From NCBI GenBank assembly GCA_910586455.1, contig CAJUHX010000008.1, forward strand, positions 1-54,089: a DNA stretch of 54,089 nucleotides, written 5' to 3'. Each line of letters opens with the position of its first letter. The stretch's first letter is position 1. The DNA comes from an uncultured Muribaculaceae bacterium (GTDB taxonomy: Bacteria; Bacteroidota; Bacteroidia; Bacteroidales; Muribaculaceae). The position numbers and the translations under genes were made by a program. Shown here piece after piece: positions 34,590 through 42,955 of the stretch. Below the pieces are notes generated by a model. The model did not search any database. It had not been told where the DNA came from and saw only the letters and a list, made by a program, of their open reading frames with translations.

Positions 34590-36122
34590 ATGATATTCGA
34601 TAATATATTGATCTACTTTGTGGTAATTCCGCTGATTATGCTCGGCGGCCTTGCCCTCTGCCGCAATATCAAGCAGATTCGCGCCGTGGCCGTAACCGGC
34701 TCGCTGGCCCTTCTGGCTCTCTCTGTGGTATTGCTGGTACAGTATCTTGAAATCCGCGCCGGCGGTAACGAAGACCCCATGCTCTTCGTCGACAGCTGGA
34801 CCTGGTTCGCACCACTTAACATCAACCTCGCCGTAGGTGTCGACGGCATCTCAGTAGCCATGCTGCTGCTGTCGTCGGTAATCGTTCTGGCAGGCTCGTT
34901 CGCATCGTGGACAATCGCCCAGCCCAAGGCATTCTTCCTGTGGCTGATACTGCTTTCGACCGGTGTGTTCGGATTCTTCATCTCGATTGACCTGTTCACC
35001 ATGTTCATGTTCTACGAGGTGGCGCTGATTCCCATGTACCTTCTGATTGGTGTATGGGGTTCGGGCAACAAGAACTACTCGGCAATGAAACTGACCCTGA
35101 TGCTTATGGGTGGCTCGGCCTTCCTGATGCTCGGCCTCATCGGCATCTATTACAACTCGACAGGCGCCGACGGCGGCCACACCTGGGACATCCTCGAAAT
35201 AGTGAAATACTCCAACATCAGCACAGGCTGGCAGTACTTCCTCTTCCCCATGACCTTCGTAGGCTTCGGCGTACTGGGCGCTATGTTCCCCTTCCATACA
35301 TGGTCGCCCGACGGCCACGCATCGGCCCCCACAGCAGTGTCGATGCTCCACGCCGGCGTACTTATGAAACTCGGCGGTTACGGCTGCTTCCGCGTGGCAA
35401 TCTATCTGATGCCCCAGGCAGCCCACGACCTCAGCATCATATTCCTTATCCTTACCGGCATATCAGTAGTGTACGGTGCATTCAGCGCCTGCGTCCAGAC
35501 CGACCTCAAGTACATCAACGCCTACTCGTCGGTGTCGCACTGCGGTCTGGTACTGTTCGCCATTCTGATGCTTAACTCCACCGCCATGACCGGCGCCATC
35601 ATGCAGATGCTCTCGCACGGCCTGATGACAGCTCTGTTCTTCGCCCTTATCGGTATGATTTACGGACGTACCCACACCCGCGACATCCGCCAGATGGGCG
35701 GCCTGATGAAAATCATGCCCTTCCTGGCAGTATGCTACGTCATCGCCGGTTTCGCCTCGCTGGGTCTGCCCGGTCTTAGCGGCTTTGTGGCAGAAATGAC
35801 CATCTTCGTAGGTTCGTTCGAAGCCGGTATGGCTAACTATCTGAGCGGCGCCGGCAGCACCCGTTTGGTGTTCACCATCATCGCCTGCTGCTCGATTGTA
35901 ATCACCGCAGTATACATACTGCGTGTGGTTGGCAAACTTCTGCTTGGCCCGGTACACGACAAGCACCATCTGGAGCTGACCGACGCCACCTGGTGGGAAC
36001 GCGTCGCCACCATCATGCTCATCGTGGCAGTAGCCGGCATAGGTTGCTTCCCCAACTTCTTCAATAATCTGATCAATACCACATTCACCGAAAAGATCTT
36101 TACGGTCCTCGGCATGAATTAA
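34590..36122 (+). CDS. nuoM: Complex I subunit M (antiporter-like proton pump)
   Basis: A 510-residue, about 14-helix subunit. Seen: FMFYEVALIPMYLLIGVWG with the conserved Glu, FPFHTWSPDGHASAPTAVS, SMLHAGVLMKLGGYG with the conserved Lys, and GLPGLSGFVAEM. It would move one proton per cycle and pack between NuoL and NuoN. It begins 21 bp after nuoL. Confidence 0.97.
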   Translation: MIFDNILIYFVVIPLIMLGGLALCRNIKQIRAVAVTGSLALLALSVVLLVQYLEIRAGGNEDPMLFVDSWTWFAPLNINLAVGVDGISVAMLLLSSVIVLAGSFASWTIAQPKAFFLWLILLSTGVFGFFISIDLFTMFMFYEVALIPMYLLIGVWGSGNKNYSAMKLTLMLMGGSAFLMLGLIGIYYNSTGADGGHTWDILEIVKYSNISTGWQYFLFPMTFVGFGVLGAMFPFHTWSPDGHASAPTAVSMLHAGVLMKLGGYGCFRVAIYLMPQAAHDLSIIFLILTGISVVYGAFSACVQTDLKYINAYSSVSHCGLVLFAILMLNSTAMTGAIMQMLSHGLMTALFFALIGMIYGRTHTRDIRQMGGLMKIMPFLAVCYVIAGFASLGLPGLSGFVAEMTIFVGSFEAGMANYLSGAGSTRLVFTIIACCSIVITAVYILRVVGKLLLGPVHDKHHLELTDATWWERVATIMLIVAVAGIGCFPNFFNNLINTTFTEKIFTVLGMN

Positions 36123-36144
36123 CTGTCATAAACCACTGCAAACA

Positions 36145-37617
36145 ATGGACTACTCGCAATTTTTATTCATGAAGCAGGAGATAGGCTTGCTGATAGTGTT
36201 TCTGGCAGTCTTTCTCTATGATACCTTCATGCCCCGCAAAGCGCTGCCCGCCCTTCCCGCGGTAAGTGCAGGCCTTATGCTCATACTCACCCTGCTGGGA
36301 TTTACCGGCTGCCTCGGCGGCAGCGATGCGGCAGAAACCGCATTCGCAGGTATGTACGAAACCTCGCCCATAATCAACGCCATCAAAAACGTGCTCAACG
36401 TAGGCGTAGTGATCGTGCTTCTGCAATCAATCAAATGGGCCAACAGCGACTTTATGAGCGTACGTCGCGGTGAATTCTACGAACTGCTGCTGGTAACACT
36501 CTTCGGCATGTATCTGATGATTTCCGCACGCCACTTCCTGCTGTTCGTTATCGGTCTTGAAAGCGCCTCTCTGCCCTTGGCAGCCATGGTCGCTCTGGAC
36601 AAAAACCGCTACGAAAGCCACGAAGCAGCCGTGAAATATATTCTCACCGCATGCTTCTCATCGGCCATCTTTATGATGGGCATCGCGCTGGTGTACGGCC
36701 TCAGCGGCTCGCTCTACTTCACCAAAATCCACGCCGCCATAACGGAGGGCAACTCACTGATGCTCATCATAGCCCTGGCATTCGTCATGGCCGGCATGGG
36801 CTTCAAGCTCTCACTCGTACCCTTCCACCTCTGGACAGCCGACGTATACCAGGGTGCCCCCACCTCGGTAACTTCATATCTGTCGGTAATCTCCAAGGGC
36901 AGTGCAGCCTTCGCCTTCATGGTAATTCTGGTACAGGCATTCGGCGCCATCTACTCGGAGGTATGGGAGTGGATGCTCTACGCAGTAATCATACTCACCA
37001 TTACAGTAGGTAACCTCTTTGCCATCCGCCAGCGCAACATGAAGCGCTTCCTGGCTTTCTCGTCAGTATCGCAGGCTGGCTACATCATGCTCGGCATAGT
37101 AGCCTTCAACTGGATGGGCACAGCAGCACTTATCTACTACATTCTGGTGTATATCTTCTCTAACCTCGCCGCCTTCGGTGTAATCGGTGCAATCGAGAAC
37201 GCCACCGGCAAGGTATCGATGGACGATTACCGCGGCCTGAACAAGACCAATCCCAAGCTCGCATTCTGCATGATGCTGGCCATGTTCTCACTGGCAGGTA
37301 TCCCGCCTTTCGCCGGCTTCTTCTCCAAGTTCTTCATCTTCACCTCGGCAATCAATCAGGGCAGCATCGCCATTTACGTACTTGTGCTCATAGCCCTCAT
37401 CAATACCATCATCTCGCTCTACTACTACCTGCTCGTAGTAAAGGCAATGTACATCAGCGACGAAGCTCCGGTAATCGAGAACTTCCGCAGCGCAGCAACC
37501 GAGAAACTCGGTCTGTGGGTAAGCATCGCCGGCGTAATGTTCCTGGGTATTGTCAGCTGCTTCTACACCTCGATACTCGAGATGGCCAAGGCCAGCGAGG
37601 TATTCTTCCTCCACTAA
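36145..37617 (+). CDS. nuoN: Complex I subunit N (antiporter-like proton pump)
   Basis: A 490-residue, about 14-helix subunit. Motifs: FVIGLESASLPLAAMVALDK, VPFHLWTADVYQGAPTSVTS, FLAFSSVSQAGYIMLGIVAF, and AGIPPFAGFFSKFFIF. It is the last gene of the array and is followed 25 bp later by a strong hairpin terminator. NuoE, NuoF and NuoG are not encoded in the array. Confidence 0.97.
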   Translation: MDYSQFLFMKQEIGLLIVFLAVFLYDTFMPRKALPALPAVSAGLMLILTLLGFTGCLGGSDAAETAFAGMYETSPIINAIKNVLNVGVVIVLLQSIKWANSDFMSVRRGEFYELLLVTLFGMYLMISARHFLLFVIGLESASLPLAAMVALDKNRYESHEAAVKYILTACFSSAIFMMGIALVYGLSGSLYFTKIHAAITEGNSLMLIIALAFVMAGMGFKLSLVPFHLWTADVYQGAPTSVTSYLSVISKGSAAFAFMVILVQAFGAIYSEVWEWMLYAVIILTITVGNLFAIRQRNMKRFLAFSSVSQAGYIMLGIVAFNWMGTAALIYYILVYIFSNLAAFGVIGAIENATGKVSMDDYRGLNKTNPKLAFCMMLAMFSLAGIPPFAGFFSKFFIFTSAINQGSIAIYVLVLIALINTIISLYYYLLVVKAMYISDEAPVIENFRSAATEKLGLWVSIAGVMFLGIVSCFYTSILEMAKASEVFFLH

Positions 37618-37642
37618 GGAATTTATTCAACGCCATAACCGG

Positions 37643-37674
37643 AGAGGCCGTGTTCGTCGGAACACGGCCTCTTG
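37643..37674 (+). terminator. Terminator of the nuo-atp operon
   Basis: AGAGGCCGTGTTC (37643-37655) and its exact complement (37660-37672) form a 13-bp GC-rich stem with the tetraloop GTCG. The tail TGCTTTGT is only weakly T-rich. It is the only strong hairpin after nuoA and sits just past the nuoN stop. The rest of the 343-bp gap to 37960 has no gene; AATTTGT (37911) and ACAAATT (37925) form a small palindrome near the next start. Confidence 0.8.
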
Positions 37675-37960
37675 CTTTGTACCACCACGCAGCAATAAAA
37701 CCATAACATCCGTCTTGCCACTTTCTCAAATTAATTTGAAGAATTAAATGCAGTCATGCATTTTACCAACTACACAAACGTTCACCAACTACTGCCGAGC
37801 GCCATTACGGTATCAGTACAACAGCAGCGCCGGCAGCATGCCACCTCAGCTTCGCCGTGTAGGCTCAATGGGTTAAAAACTGATAACGTGTGAACCGCAA
37901 CAGCGGGTGAATTTGTTCTAAATACAAATTCAATCCTTTCACTTAAACACAAATATCTGA

Positions 37961-38902
37961 ATGAAAACTCTCACGTTATCAGCTATATCACTATTATTGT
38001 CGTTTTGCAGTCTTAATATAAACGCACAAACAGTCGAGAAAATCAAATACGGTGATTTCGATTCATGGATTACCCGTAACATCAACGAATCAAGAGTGCT
38101 TGGCGGCAAGGTTAAAAAAGTGTATGCCATAGGCCCCACCGCCACACTCGGCTCGGCACCCTATAACGGCAGCAGCGCCTCGCCGTGGGCCACCTCCAAT
38201 GTAATGGCCCGCGTGATGGGTGTGACCAAGGGCAGCAACGCCGTGTATCCCGAAGTCCGCGAAGGCCACGGCCACTGCGCCCGCCTATGCACCGAAATTG
38301 AGCATTGCCAGGCCGCAGGCCTTATAAGCATGGACGTGGTTGTGACCGGCACTGTATTTCTGGGCAAGATGCTCGAACCCATCAAAAGTACCAAAAATCC
38401 ATACAGCAAAATGGAAATGGGCGTGCCTTACGACCACCGGCCCAAGGCCCTGGTATTTGACTACAAACTCAATATCCCCGGCAACAACCGACTGTACTCA
38501 TCGGGCTTCGGCGGCAAGAAAGAACTGCCCGGCGCCGACAAAGCCGAAGCCCTCATACTGCTGCAGCGCCGCTGGGAGGACGAAGACGGCAATATCTACG
38601 CCAAACGCGTAGGCACAGGCCGCGAACTCATAGGCAAGTCTACCACCGGCTGGACCAACGGACACAAAGTAGCCATACACTATGGCGAAGCAAGTTCGGT
38701 TTATCCGCTGATAGCCAAAGATAAAAGTTACTATGCCCGTAATCGCAAAGGCCGCATGACACCTGTGCAGGAAGTCGGCTGGGATGCTCCCGACGCAGCT
38801 CCGACACACATGATAGTACTGTTCAGCAGCGGCAGCGGCGCCCCTTACACCGGCACCATCGGCAGCGAATTCTGCATCGACAACGTAGAATTACAGCTAT
38901 AG
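37961..38902 (+). CDS. PCMD domain-containing secreted protein
   Basis: A 313-residue protein with a signal peptide (MKTLTLSAISLLLSFCSLNINA). The body matches the putative carbohydrate-metabolism (PCMD) family of Bacteroidales lipoproteins and surface proteins: GDFDSWITRNINES, then YDHRPKALVFDYKL, and the final FCIDNVELQL typical of the domain's last strand. No lipobox cysteine follows the signal helix, so it is probably soluble or T9SS-independent. It is monocistronic, between two terminators. Such domains often sit beside glycan-use genes; none is adjacent here. Substrate unknown. Confidence 0.82.
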   Translation: MKTLTLSAISLLLSFCSLNINAQTVEKIKYGDFDSWITRNINESRVLGGKVKKVYAIGPTATLGSAPYNGSSASPWATSNVMARVMGVTKGSNAVYPEVREGHGHCARLCTEIEHCQAAGLISMDVVVTGTVFLGKMLEPIKSTKNPYSKMEMGVPYDHRPKALVFDYKLNIPGNNRLYSSGFGGKKELPGADKAEALILLQRRWEDEDGNIYAKRVGTGRELIGKSTTGWTNGHKVAIHYGEASSVYPLIAKDKSYYARNRKGRMTPVQEVGWDAPDAAPTHMIVLFSSGSGAPYTGTIGSEFCIDNVELQL

Positions 38903-38923
38903 CTGGCGACATGCCGTCGTACC

Positions 38924-38947
38924 CCCTCCGTCGTCCTCGACGGAGGG
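38924..38947 (+). terminator. Terminator of the PCMD gene
   Basis: CCCTCCGTCG (38924-38933), loop TCCT, and the exact complement (38938-38947) form a 10-bp GC stem 22 bp after the stop codon. No T-run follows. From here to 39405 GC content drops sharply. Confidence 0.65.
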
Positions 38948-39177
38948 CGCGCATAGAATCTATCGTCTAAACTTCTGCTTTCTGCATCCAACCCACAGAT
39001 ACAAGAATGTCAGCAAGCATACAATAAATGATTAATCAGTATAGATTCTCTATGACGGCAGGTTCAACTGGCAAGTGCAAAATTAGCGAAGTTGTTTGCT
39101 CCTCCAGTGTTCCGCAATAAAAAATAGGCTTTGGGTTACTTTTCTGAACAAAATATGCTCAATAACATATTCAAAAC

Positions 39178-39209
39178 ATTGTTATATTCATAAAAAAGTT
39201 ATAATTTTG
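39178..39209 (+). promoter_or_regulatory. Promoter of the AT-rich orphan gene
   Basis: ATTG (39178-39181), then 20 nt, then TAATTTTG (39202-39209), matching the phylum consensus. The start would be near 39216, giving a leader of about 185 nt. Confidence 0.55.
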
Positions 39210-39240
39210 TGAATATGTACATTATATGCGCTAAGACATA

Positions 39241-39357
39241 CTAATTAACGAAGAAGCGTTTTGCTATCTTCCATCGCTGAAAACGAAGGATTTCATCTTC
39301 ATCTTTAGGTTTCCTACGACCGTCAGCGATAGATGTGGTAAAGTCAGTCCACGTTTC
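39241..39357 (-). pseudogene. Possible relic of a coding sequence (38 codons)
   Basis: Read on the minus strand from 39357 to the TAG at 39241, the frame encodes a charged helical segment ending FQRWKIAKRFFVN, preceded by a TGA in the same frame. It looks like the C-terminus of a cytoplasmic protein whose upstream part is gone. I do not recognise the family, and chance cannot be excluded at this length. Confidence 0.2.
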
Positions 39358-39399
39358 TCATCTATAAACGGTCGACAGGATGTAAGACCAAAGAATCCA

Positions 39400-40002
39400 A
39401 TGCTTATGAAAAATTTTTTATTGTCTTTAATTCTAATGGTTTTCTCTGTTGGTGCTTTTGCAGAGCCGTTGGTAAGCAGTATGCCTTCAACTATGAATCA
39501 GACAGGTGTTAGAGAACATCTTGAAGATGGAGATTACGCAAGCGACAAAAATTTCTTTTGCTTGTTTAATTTCGAACACTCCGCAACACTAACAAATTTA
39601 GAATATAATGTCTATTCTTCATTAGATGTAGTGTATATTCGTGCTAAATTAATTGTATGGGCCGACTTTTTCCCTAATTGGATAAAAAATATCAACCAAA
39701 ATAGCGATAATTGTTCGATTGCAATTTTTTTTGAATCAAAAAATCCTATTGCATCGAGATGTCAAATTATAGACTATGAGAAAAAGGAAGGTCTAATTGG
39801 TGATTCATATATGATACAATTTTTATTCGCAATAGGAAAATCTTCTTTTGAGGATTTATTGACGTATGATATCACTTCAATTGCTCTTGCGCCACAGGGA
39901 GCCTCTAATATGTTAGACGGAAATTTCACCTTAATTCCAAACCCTGATGAGTCAAATAACTCGTCTAAATTCTGGTTTCAATCTGCAACGAAATCAAAGT
40001 AA
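39400..40002 (+). CDS. Hypothetical secreted protein, AT-rich orphan
   Basis: A 200-residue protein with a signal peptide (MKNFLLSLILMVFSVGAFA; ATGs at 39400 and 39406 both possible). The mature part is beta-rich, with aromatic residues (VWADFFPNWI) and two cysteines, and shows no family I recognise. The codon use is strongly A/T-ending, unlike every neighbour, which suggests recent acquisition. It has its own promoter (39178) and terminators (40042, 40191) and thus stands alone. Surface or periplasmic location is inferred from the signal peptide. Confidence 0.6.
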   Translation: MLMKNFLLSLILMVFSVGAFAEPLVSSMPSTMNQTGVREHLEDGDYASDKNFFCLFNFEHSATLTNLEYNVYSSLDVVYIRAKLIVWADFFPNWIKNINQNSDNCSIAIFFESKNPIASRCQIIDYEKKEGLIGDSYMIQFLFAIGKSSFEDLLTYDITSIALAPQGASNMLDGNFTLIPNPDESNNSSKFWFQSATKSK

Positions 40003-40041
40003 AATCAATAATCGCATTTAATTTTTGTCTTTTCCCCATAG

Positions 40042-40085
40042 AGTGCTTTACCGTACTTTTGCACAGTACGATAAAGCACTTTTTC
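40042..40085 (+). terminator. Rho-independent terminator of the orphan gene
   Basis: AGTGCTTTACCGTAC (40042-40056) pairs with GTACGATAAAGCACT (40066-40080) over 15 positions with one imperfect pair, followed by TTTT at 40081-40084. The loop contains TACTTTTG, a chance match to the -7 consensus. Confidence 0.7.
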
Positions 40086-40190
40086 TACGCAGACAATCTC
40101 CATCAATTTTATTTTTTTGGAGAATATAACAAGCTAATGAGTGTTTCGCCGAAATCTGGCTATGACTTACTTTGCCGATAATTCTCATGC

Positions 40191-40239
40191 AAAGCGCACA
40201 GCGAATACCAAAAAATACTCGGTGTTCGCTGTGCGCTTT
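40191..40239 (-). terminator. Terminator of the relA-birA operon
   Basis: AAAGCGCACAGCGAATACC (40191-40209) and GGTGTTCGCTGTGCGCTTT (40221-40239) form a 19-bp stem with a single T-G wobble and an 11-nt loop. It lies 17 bp past the birA stop, reading leftward, and may act in both directions. Confidence 0.65.
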
Positions 40240-40256
40240 CATAAGATTTCACGGGT

Positions 40257-40967
40257 CTACAGCACCCACTCAACCTCTTTGAAATAGTATTCGCGCAGGT
40301 TGCCGGCAGTGTCGGCAAGCACCAAACGACCGTCGGGGTTTACGTCGCTTACCGAGGCCCGAAAAAGCCGACCGGTGGCTACGTCGCGGAATTGATGCTC
40401 GCCCTCACCGCGCCAGAGATGACTGCGGTATCCGGCTACATCGCACGATGGAGCGTCGACTATCGCATCGGCAAGATGCTGCATCAGGGGCCTGAGCTGC
40501 ATTTCCAGACCTGTAATGTGTATCAGCGATATTGGATTGGGGGCATCGCTCTCAAAACATTTCTGGTTCACGTTTATACCTATTCCGACGATACTGCGCT
40601 CTATGATACCGCCGTTGACGGAGTTCTCAATCAGTATGCCGCCCAGTTTGCGGTCGCCGAAGTATATGTCGTTCGGCCATTTGAGCGTAAGCCATTGTGG
40701 TGTGTCTACCAGTGTGCGCAGGTAGTCGCACACGGCCACCGCCACGGTCATGGATATTTCGAACTGCCGGGCCGCGGGCAGAGAATCGGGCCTCAGACAG
40801 AGCGAAAAGGTCAGATTTTTGCCTGACTCTGCCTCCCAGCTGTTGCCTCGCTGACCGCGTCCGGCTGTCTGGCTGACGGCTGCCACACAGTGGCCATGCG
40901 GAGTGTCGGGCTGAATCAAGGCATTCGTGCTTGGGGTTTCGTCGACCCACTCTACGGTAGCGGCCAT
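40257..40967 (-). CDS. birA: Biotin--[acetyl-CoA-carboxylase] ligase, catalytic form
   Basis: A 236-residue enzyme that activates biotin with ATP and attaches it to carrier-protein lysines. Motifs: the biotinyl-AMP loop GRGQRGNSWEAESGKNL near 33-49, KWPNDIYFGDRKLGGILIE, and IVGIGINVNQ. There is no N-terminal DNA-binding domain, so it is not a repressor. The frame is open for 40 more codons upstream, but that Arg-rich stretch lies within tsaE; the ATG at 40967 overlaps the tsaE stop (TGATG), and MAATVEWV is the normal start. It is the last gene of a six-gene operon. Confidence 0.93.
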   Translation of the reverse strand: MAATVEWVDETPSTNALIQPDTPHGHCVAAVSQTAGRGQRGNSWEAESGKNLTFSLCLRPDSLPAARQFEISMTVAVAVCDYLRTLVDTPQWLTLKWPNDIYFGDRKLGGILIENSVNGGIIERSIVGIGINVNQKCFESDAPNPISLIHITGLEMQLRPLMQHLADAIVDAPSCDVAGYRSHLWRGEGEHQFRDVATGRLFRASVSDVNPDGRLVLADTAGNLREYYFKEVEWVL

Positions 40968-41404
40968 CAGTCGTGTGGCAATGTTACTTTGAGCAGGCGC
41001 GAACCGTCGGCATCCTCCGAAATATCTACCCTTACGGCATCGTCGGGAAGTATGTCGGCCACTCGTTCGGGCCATTCGATAAGGCATACGGCGCCGGAGT
41101 CGAAATAATCTTCCACGCCGATTTCAAGAGCTTCGTCGAGGCTTTCGAGACGGTAAAGGTCGAAGTGGTAAATAAGTTCGGCTGTAGTGTCTGAACGGTA
41201 CTCGTTGATAAGCGAAAACGAGGGCGAGTTGGCTTCCTCTGCATCTACTCCCAGAGCCCGGGCAAGGGCACGTATAAAGGTGGTTTTGCCGGCTCCCATA
41301 TCGCCGTTGAAGGCGAATACGGTGTAGTCGTCCATCAGTCCTATAAATTCTTCTGCCGCGGCGGCCAGCGACTCCAGATTGGCTATGCGAATTGTTTTTT
41401 CCAT
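40967..41404 (-). CDS. tsaE: tRNA threonylcarbamoyladenosine biosynthesis ATPase TsaE
   Basis: A 145-residue P-loop ATPase needed for t6A modification of tRNA position 37. The Walker A motif is GDMGAGKT (34-41). Other family markers are SPSFSLINEY, IYHFDLYRLES and CLIEWPERV. It works with TsaB and TsaD, which are not in this window. It shares one base with the porX stop (TAATG) and one with the birA start, so the three genes are translationally linked. Confidence 0.95.
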   Translation of the reverse strand: MEKTIRIANLESLAAAAEEFIGLMDDYTVFAFNGDMGAGKTTFIRALARALGVDAEEANSPSFSLINEYRSDTTAELIYHFDLYRLESLDEALEIGVEDYFDSGAVCLIEWPERVADILPDDAVRVDISEDADGSRLLKVTLPHD

Positions 41405-42948
41405 TACTTTTTTGACAGGGTTATAAGGGGCACCAGCATTTCTTCCATGGATATTCCTCCATGCTGGAAGGTACCGGTGTAGTATTGAACGTAGTAGTTA
41501 TAGTTGTTGGGGTACGCGAAGAAATCGCGGTTCGACGCGAATATATATGCTGTCGACACGTTGGGCGACGGCAGGCCGTAGAGTTCGGGGCGCTTGATTT
41601 CGTACACCTGCTTCATATTGTAGTTCAAGTTCTTGCCCAGTTTGTAACGCAGGTTGGTGTTGGTGTTCTTATCGCCCACTACCTTTATGGGGTTCTCCAC
41701 GCGGATGGTGCCGTGGTCGGTGGTGAGTATTATCTTGAAGCCTTTGTCGGCGATGCGGCGAAAGAGTTCAAGCAGCGGGCTGTGGCGGAACCACGACTCG
41801 GTGAGCGAACGGTAAGCGGCATTGGTCGAGGCCAGTTCGCGTATCATCTTCGACTCGGTACGGGCATGCGACAGCATGTCGATAAAGTTCACCACAAGCA
41901 CATTGAGGTCGTTCTGCTCCAGTTTGCCAAACTCGCGCAGCAGGCGCTCGGCTCCATGCGAGTCGTTGATTTTGTTGTACGAGAAGCGGCAACGGCGACG
42001 GAAGCGCTCAAACATGGTTTCAATCAGCGGCGACTCGTTGAGGTTTTTGCCTTCCTCCGACTCTTCGTCGACCCAAAGGTCGGGAAACAGTTTCTCGATG
42101 TCCAGAGGCATGAGTCCTGAGAATATGGCGTTGCGGGCGTACTGGGTGGCGGTAGGGAGTATCGATGTGTACAATTCCTCCTCGATATTGAATATATCGG
42201 TAAGGAGGGGTTTTACACTGCGCCACTGGTCGAGGCGGAAGTTGTCGATAAGGATAAAGAAAAGCTTGTCGCCGTTGTCGAGCAACGGAAATACTTTTTT
42301 AGGAAAAATCTGCGGCGACATCAGCGGGTGTTCGTCGGTGCGCACCCAGTCTTCGTAGTTGCGCTTTACCCACTTTGCGAACTCGCTGTTGGCCTCGGTT
42401 TTCTGCATTTCAAGCAGCTGGTCCATGTTGGTTTCCGTGGCTGCCAGCTCGAGTTCGCGGTGAACCAGACGGCTGTACAGCTCGTACCACTGCTCGATGG
42501 TATCGGCTGAGTTAATGCTCTGCGACAGGGTGTTGAATTCCTCGCGGTAATCGCGGGTGGTCTGCTCCGACACAAGGCGGTCGGAGTGCAGTATCTTTTT
42601 GATTGCAATCAGTATCTGATTGGGGTTCACCGGCTTGATAAGGTAGTCGGCGATTTTGTTGCCAACGGCCTGGTCCATGATGTTCTCCTCCTCGCTCTTG
42701 GTAATCATTATCACCGGCAGCAGAGGAAACTTCTGCTTTATCAGCGACAGGGTTTCAAGACCGGTCAGACCGGGCATGTTCTCGTCGAGCACAATAAGGT
42801 CGAACGGCTGCGACTCGACCAGTTCGAGCGCATCGCGGCCATTATTGGCGGTTGTGACCTGATAGCCTCTGTTACGCAGAAACATCAAGTGGGGTTTGAG
42901 CAGGTCAATCTCATCGTCGGCCCAGAGTATATGATAGTTCTCGCTCAT
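41404..42948 (-). CDS. porX: T9SS response regulator/PglZ phosphodiesterase PorX
   Basis: A 514-residue, two-part protein. The receiver domain (1-120) has the acidic pair D11-D12, the phosphorylation site D55 in IVLDENMPG, and K105. A helical linker leads to a PglZ (alkaline phosphatase-like) domain (about 225-514) with likely metal ligands D235 (ILIDNFR), T266/T268 (LPTATQYARN), D357, H361, and D411-H412 (TTDHGT). In Porphyromonas, PorX governs T9SS genes and assembly, and its PglZ domain cleaves cyclic and linear oligonucleotides. The start MSENYHILWADDE was chosen over an upstream Met because the receiver domain begins there. It is 7 bp from porW. Confidence 0.93.
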   Translation of the reverse strand: MSENYHILWADDEIDLLKPHLMFLRNRGYQVTTANNGRDALELVESQPFDLIVLDENMPGLTGLETLSLIKQKFPLLPVIMITKSEEENIMDQAVGNKIADYLIKPVNPNQILIAIKKILHSDRLVSEQTTRDYREEFNTLSQSINSADTIEQWYELYSRLVHRELELAATETNMDQLLEMQKTEANSEFAKWVKRNYEDWVRTDEHPLMSPQIFPKKVFPLLDNGDKLFFILIDNFRLDQWRSVKPLLTDIFNIEEELYTSILPTATQYARNAIFSGLMPLDIEKLFPDLWVDEESEEGKNLNESPLIETMFERFRRRCRFSYNKINDSHGAERLLREFGKLEQNDLNVLVVNFIDMLSHARTESKMIRELASTNAAYRSLTESWFRHSPLLELFRRIADKGFKIILTTDHGTIRVENPIKVVGDKNTNTNLRYKLGKNLNYNMKQVYEIKRPELYGLPSPNVSTAYIFASNRDFFAYPNNYNYYVQYYTGTFQHGGISMEEMLVPLITLSKK

Positions 42949-42955
42949 TTTTTGG

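Noticed and set aside
37700..37960. Possible riboswitch or leader before the PCMD gene
   Set aside because: No consensus of the TPP, cobalamin, SAM or preQ1 classes is visible; only a 7-bp palindrome.
40054..40061. TACTTTTG matching a -7 promoter box
   Set aside because: Sits inside the loop and arm of a terminator hairpin, and the nearest upstream TTTG is 26 nt away.
40048..40242. A 64-codon minus-strand frame downstream of birA
   Set aside because: It lies across two terminator hairpins and is a by-product of their sequence; no family likeness.
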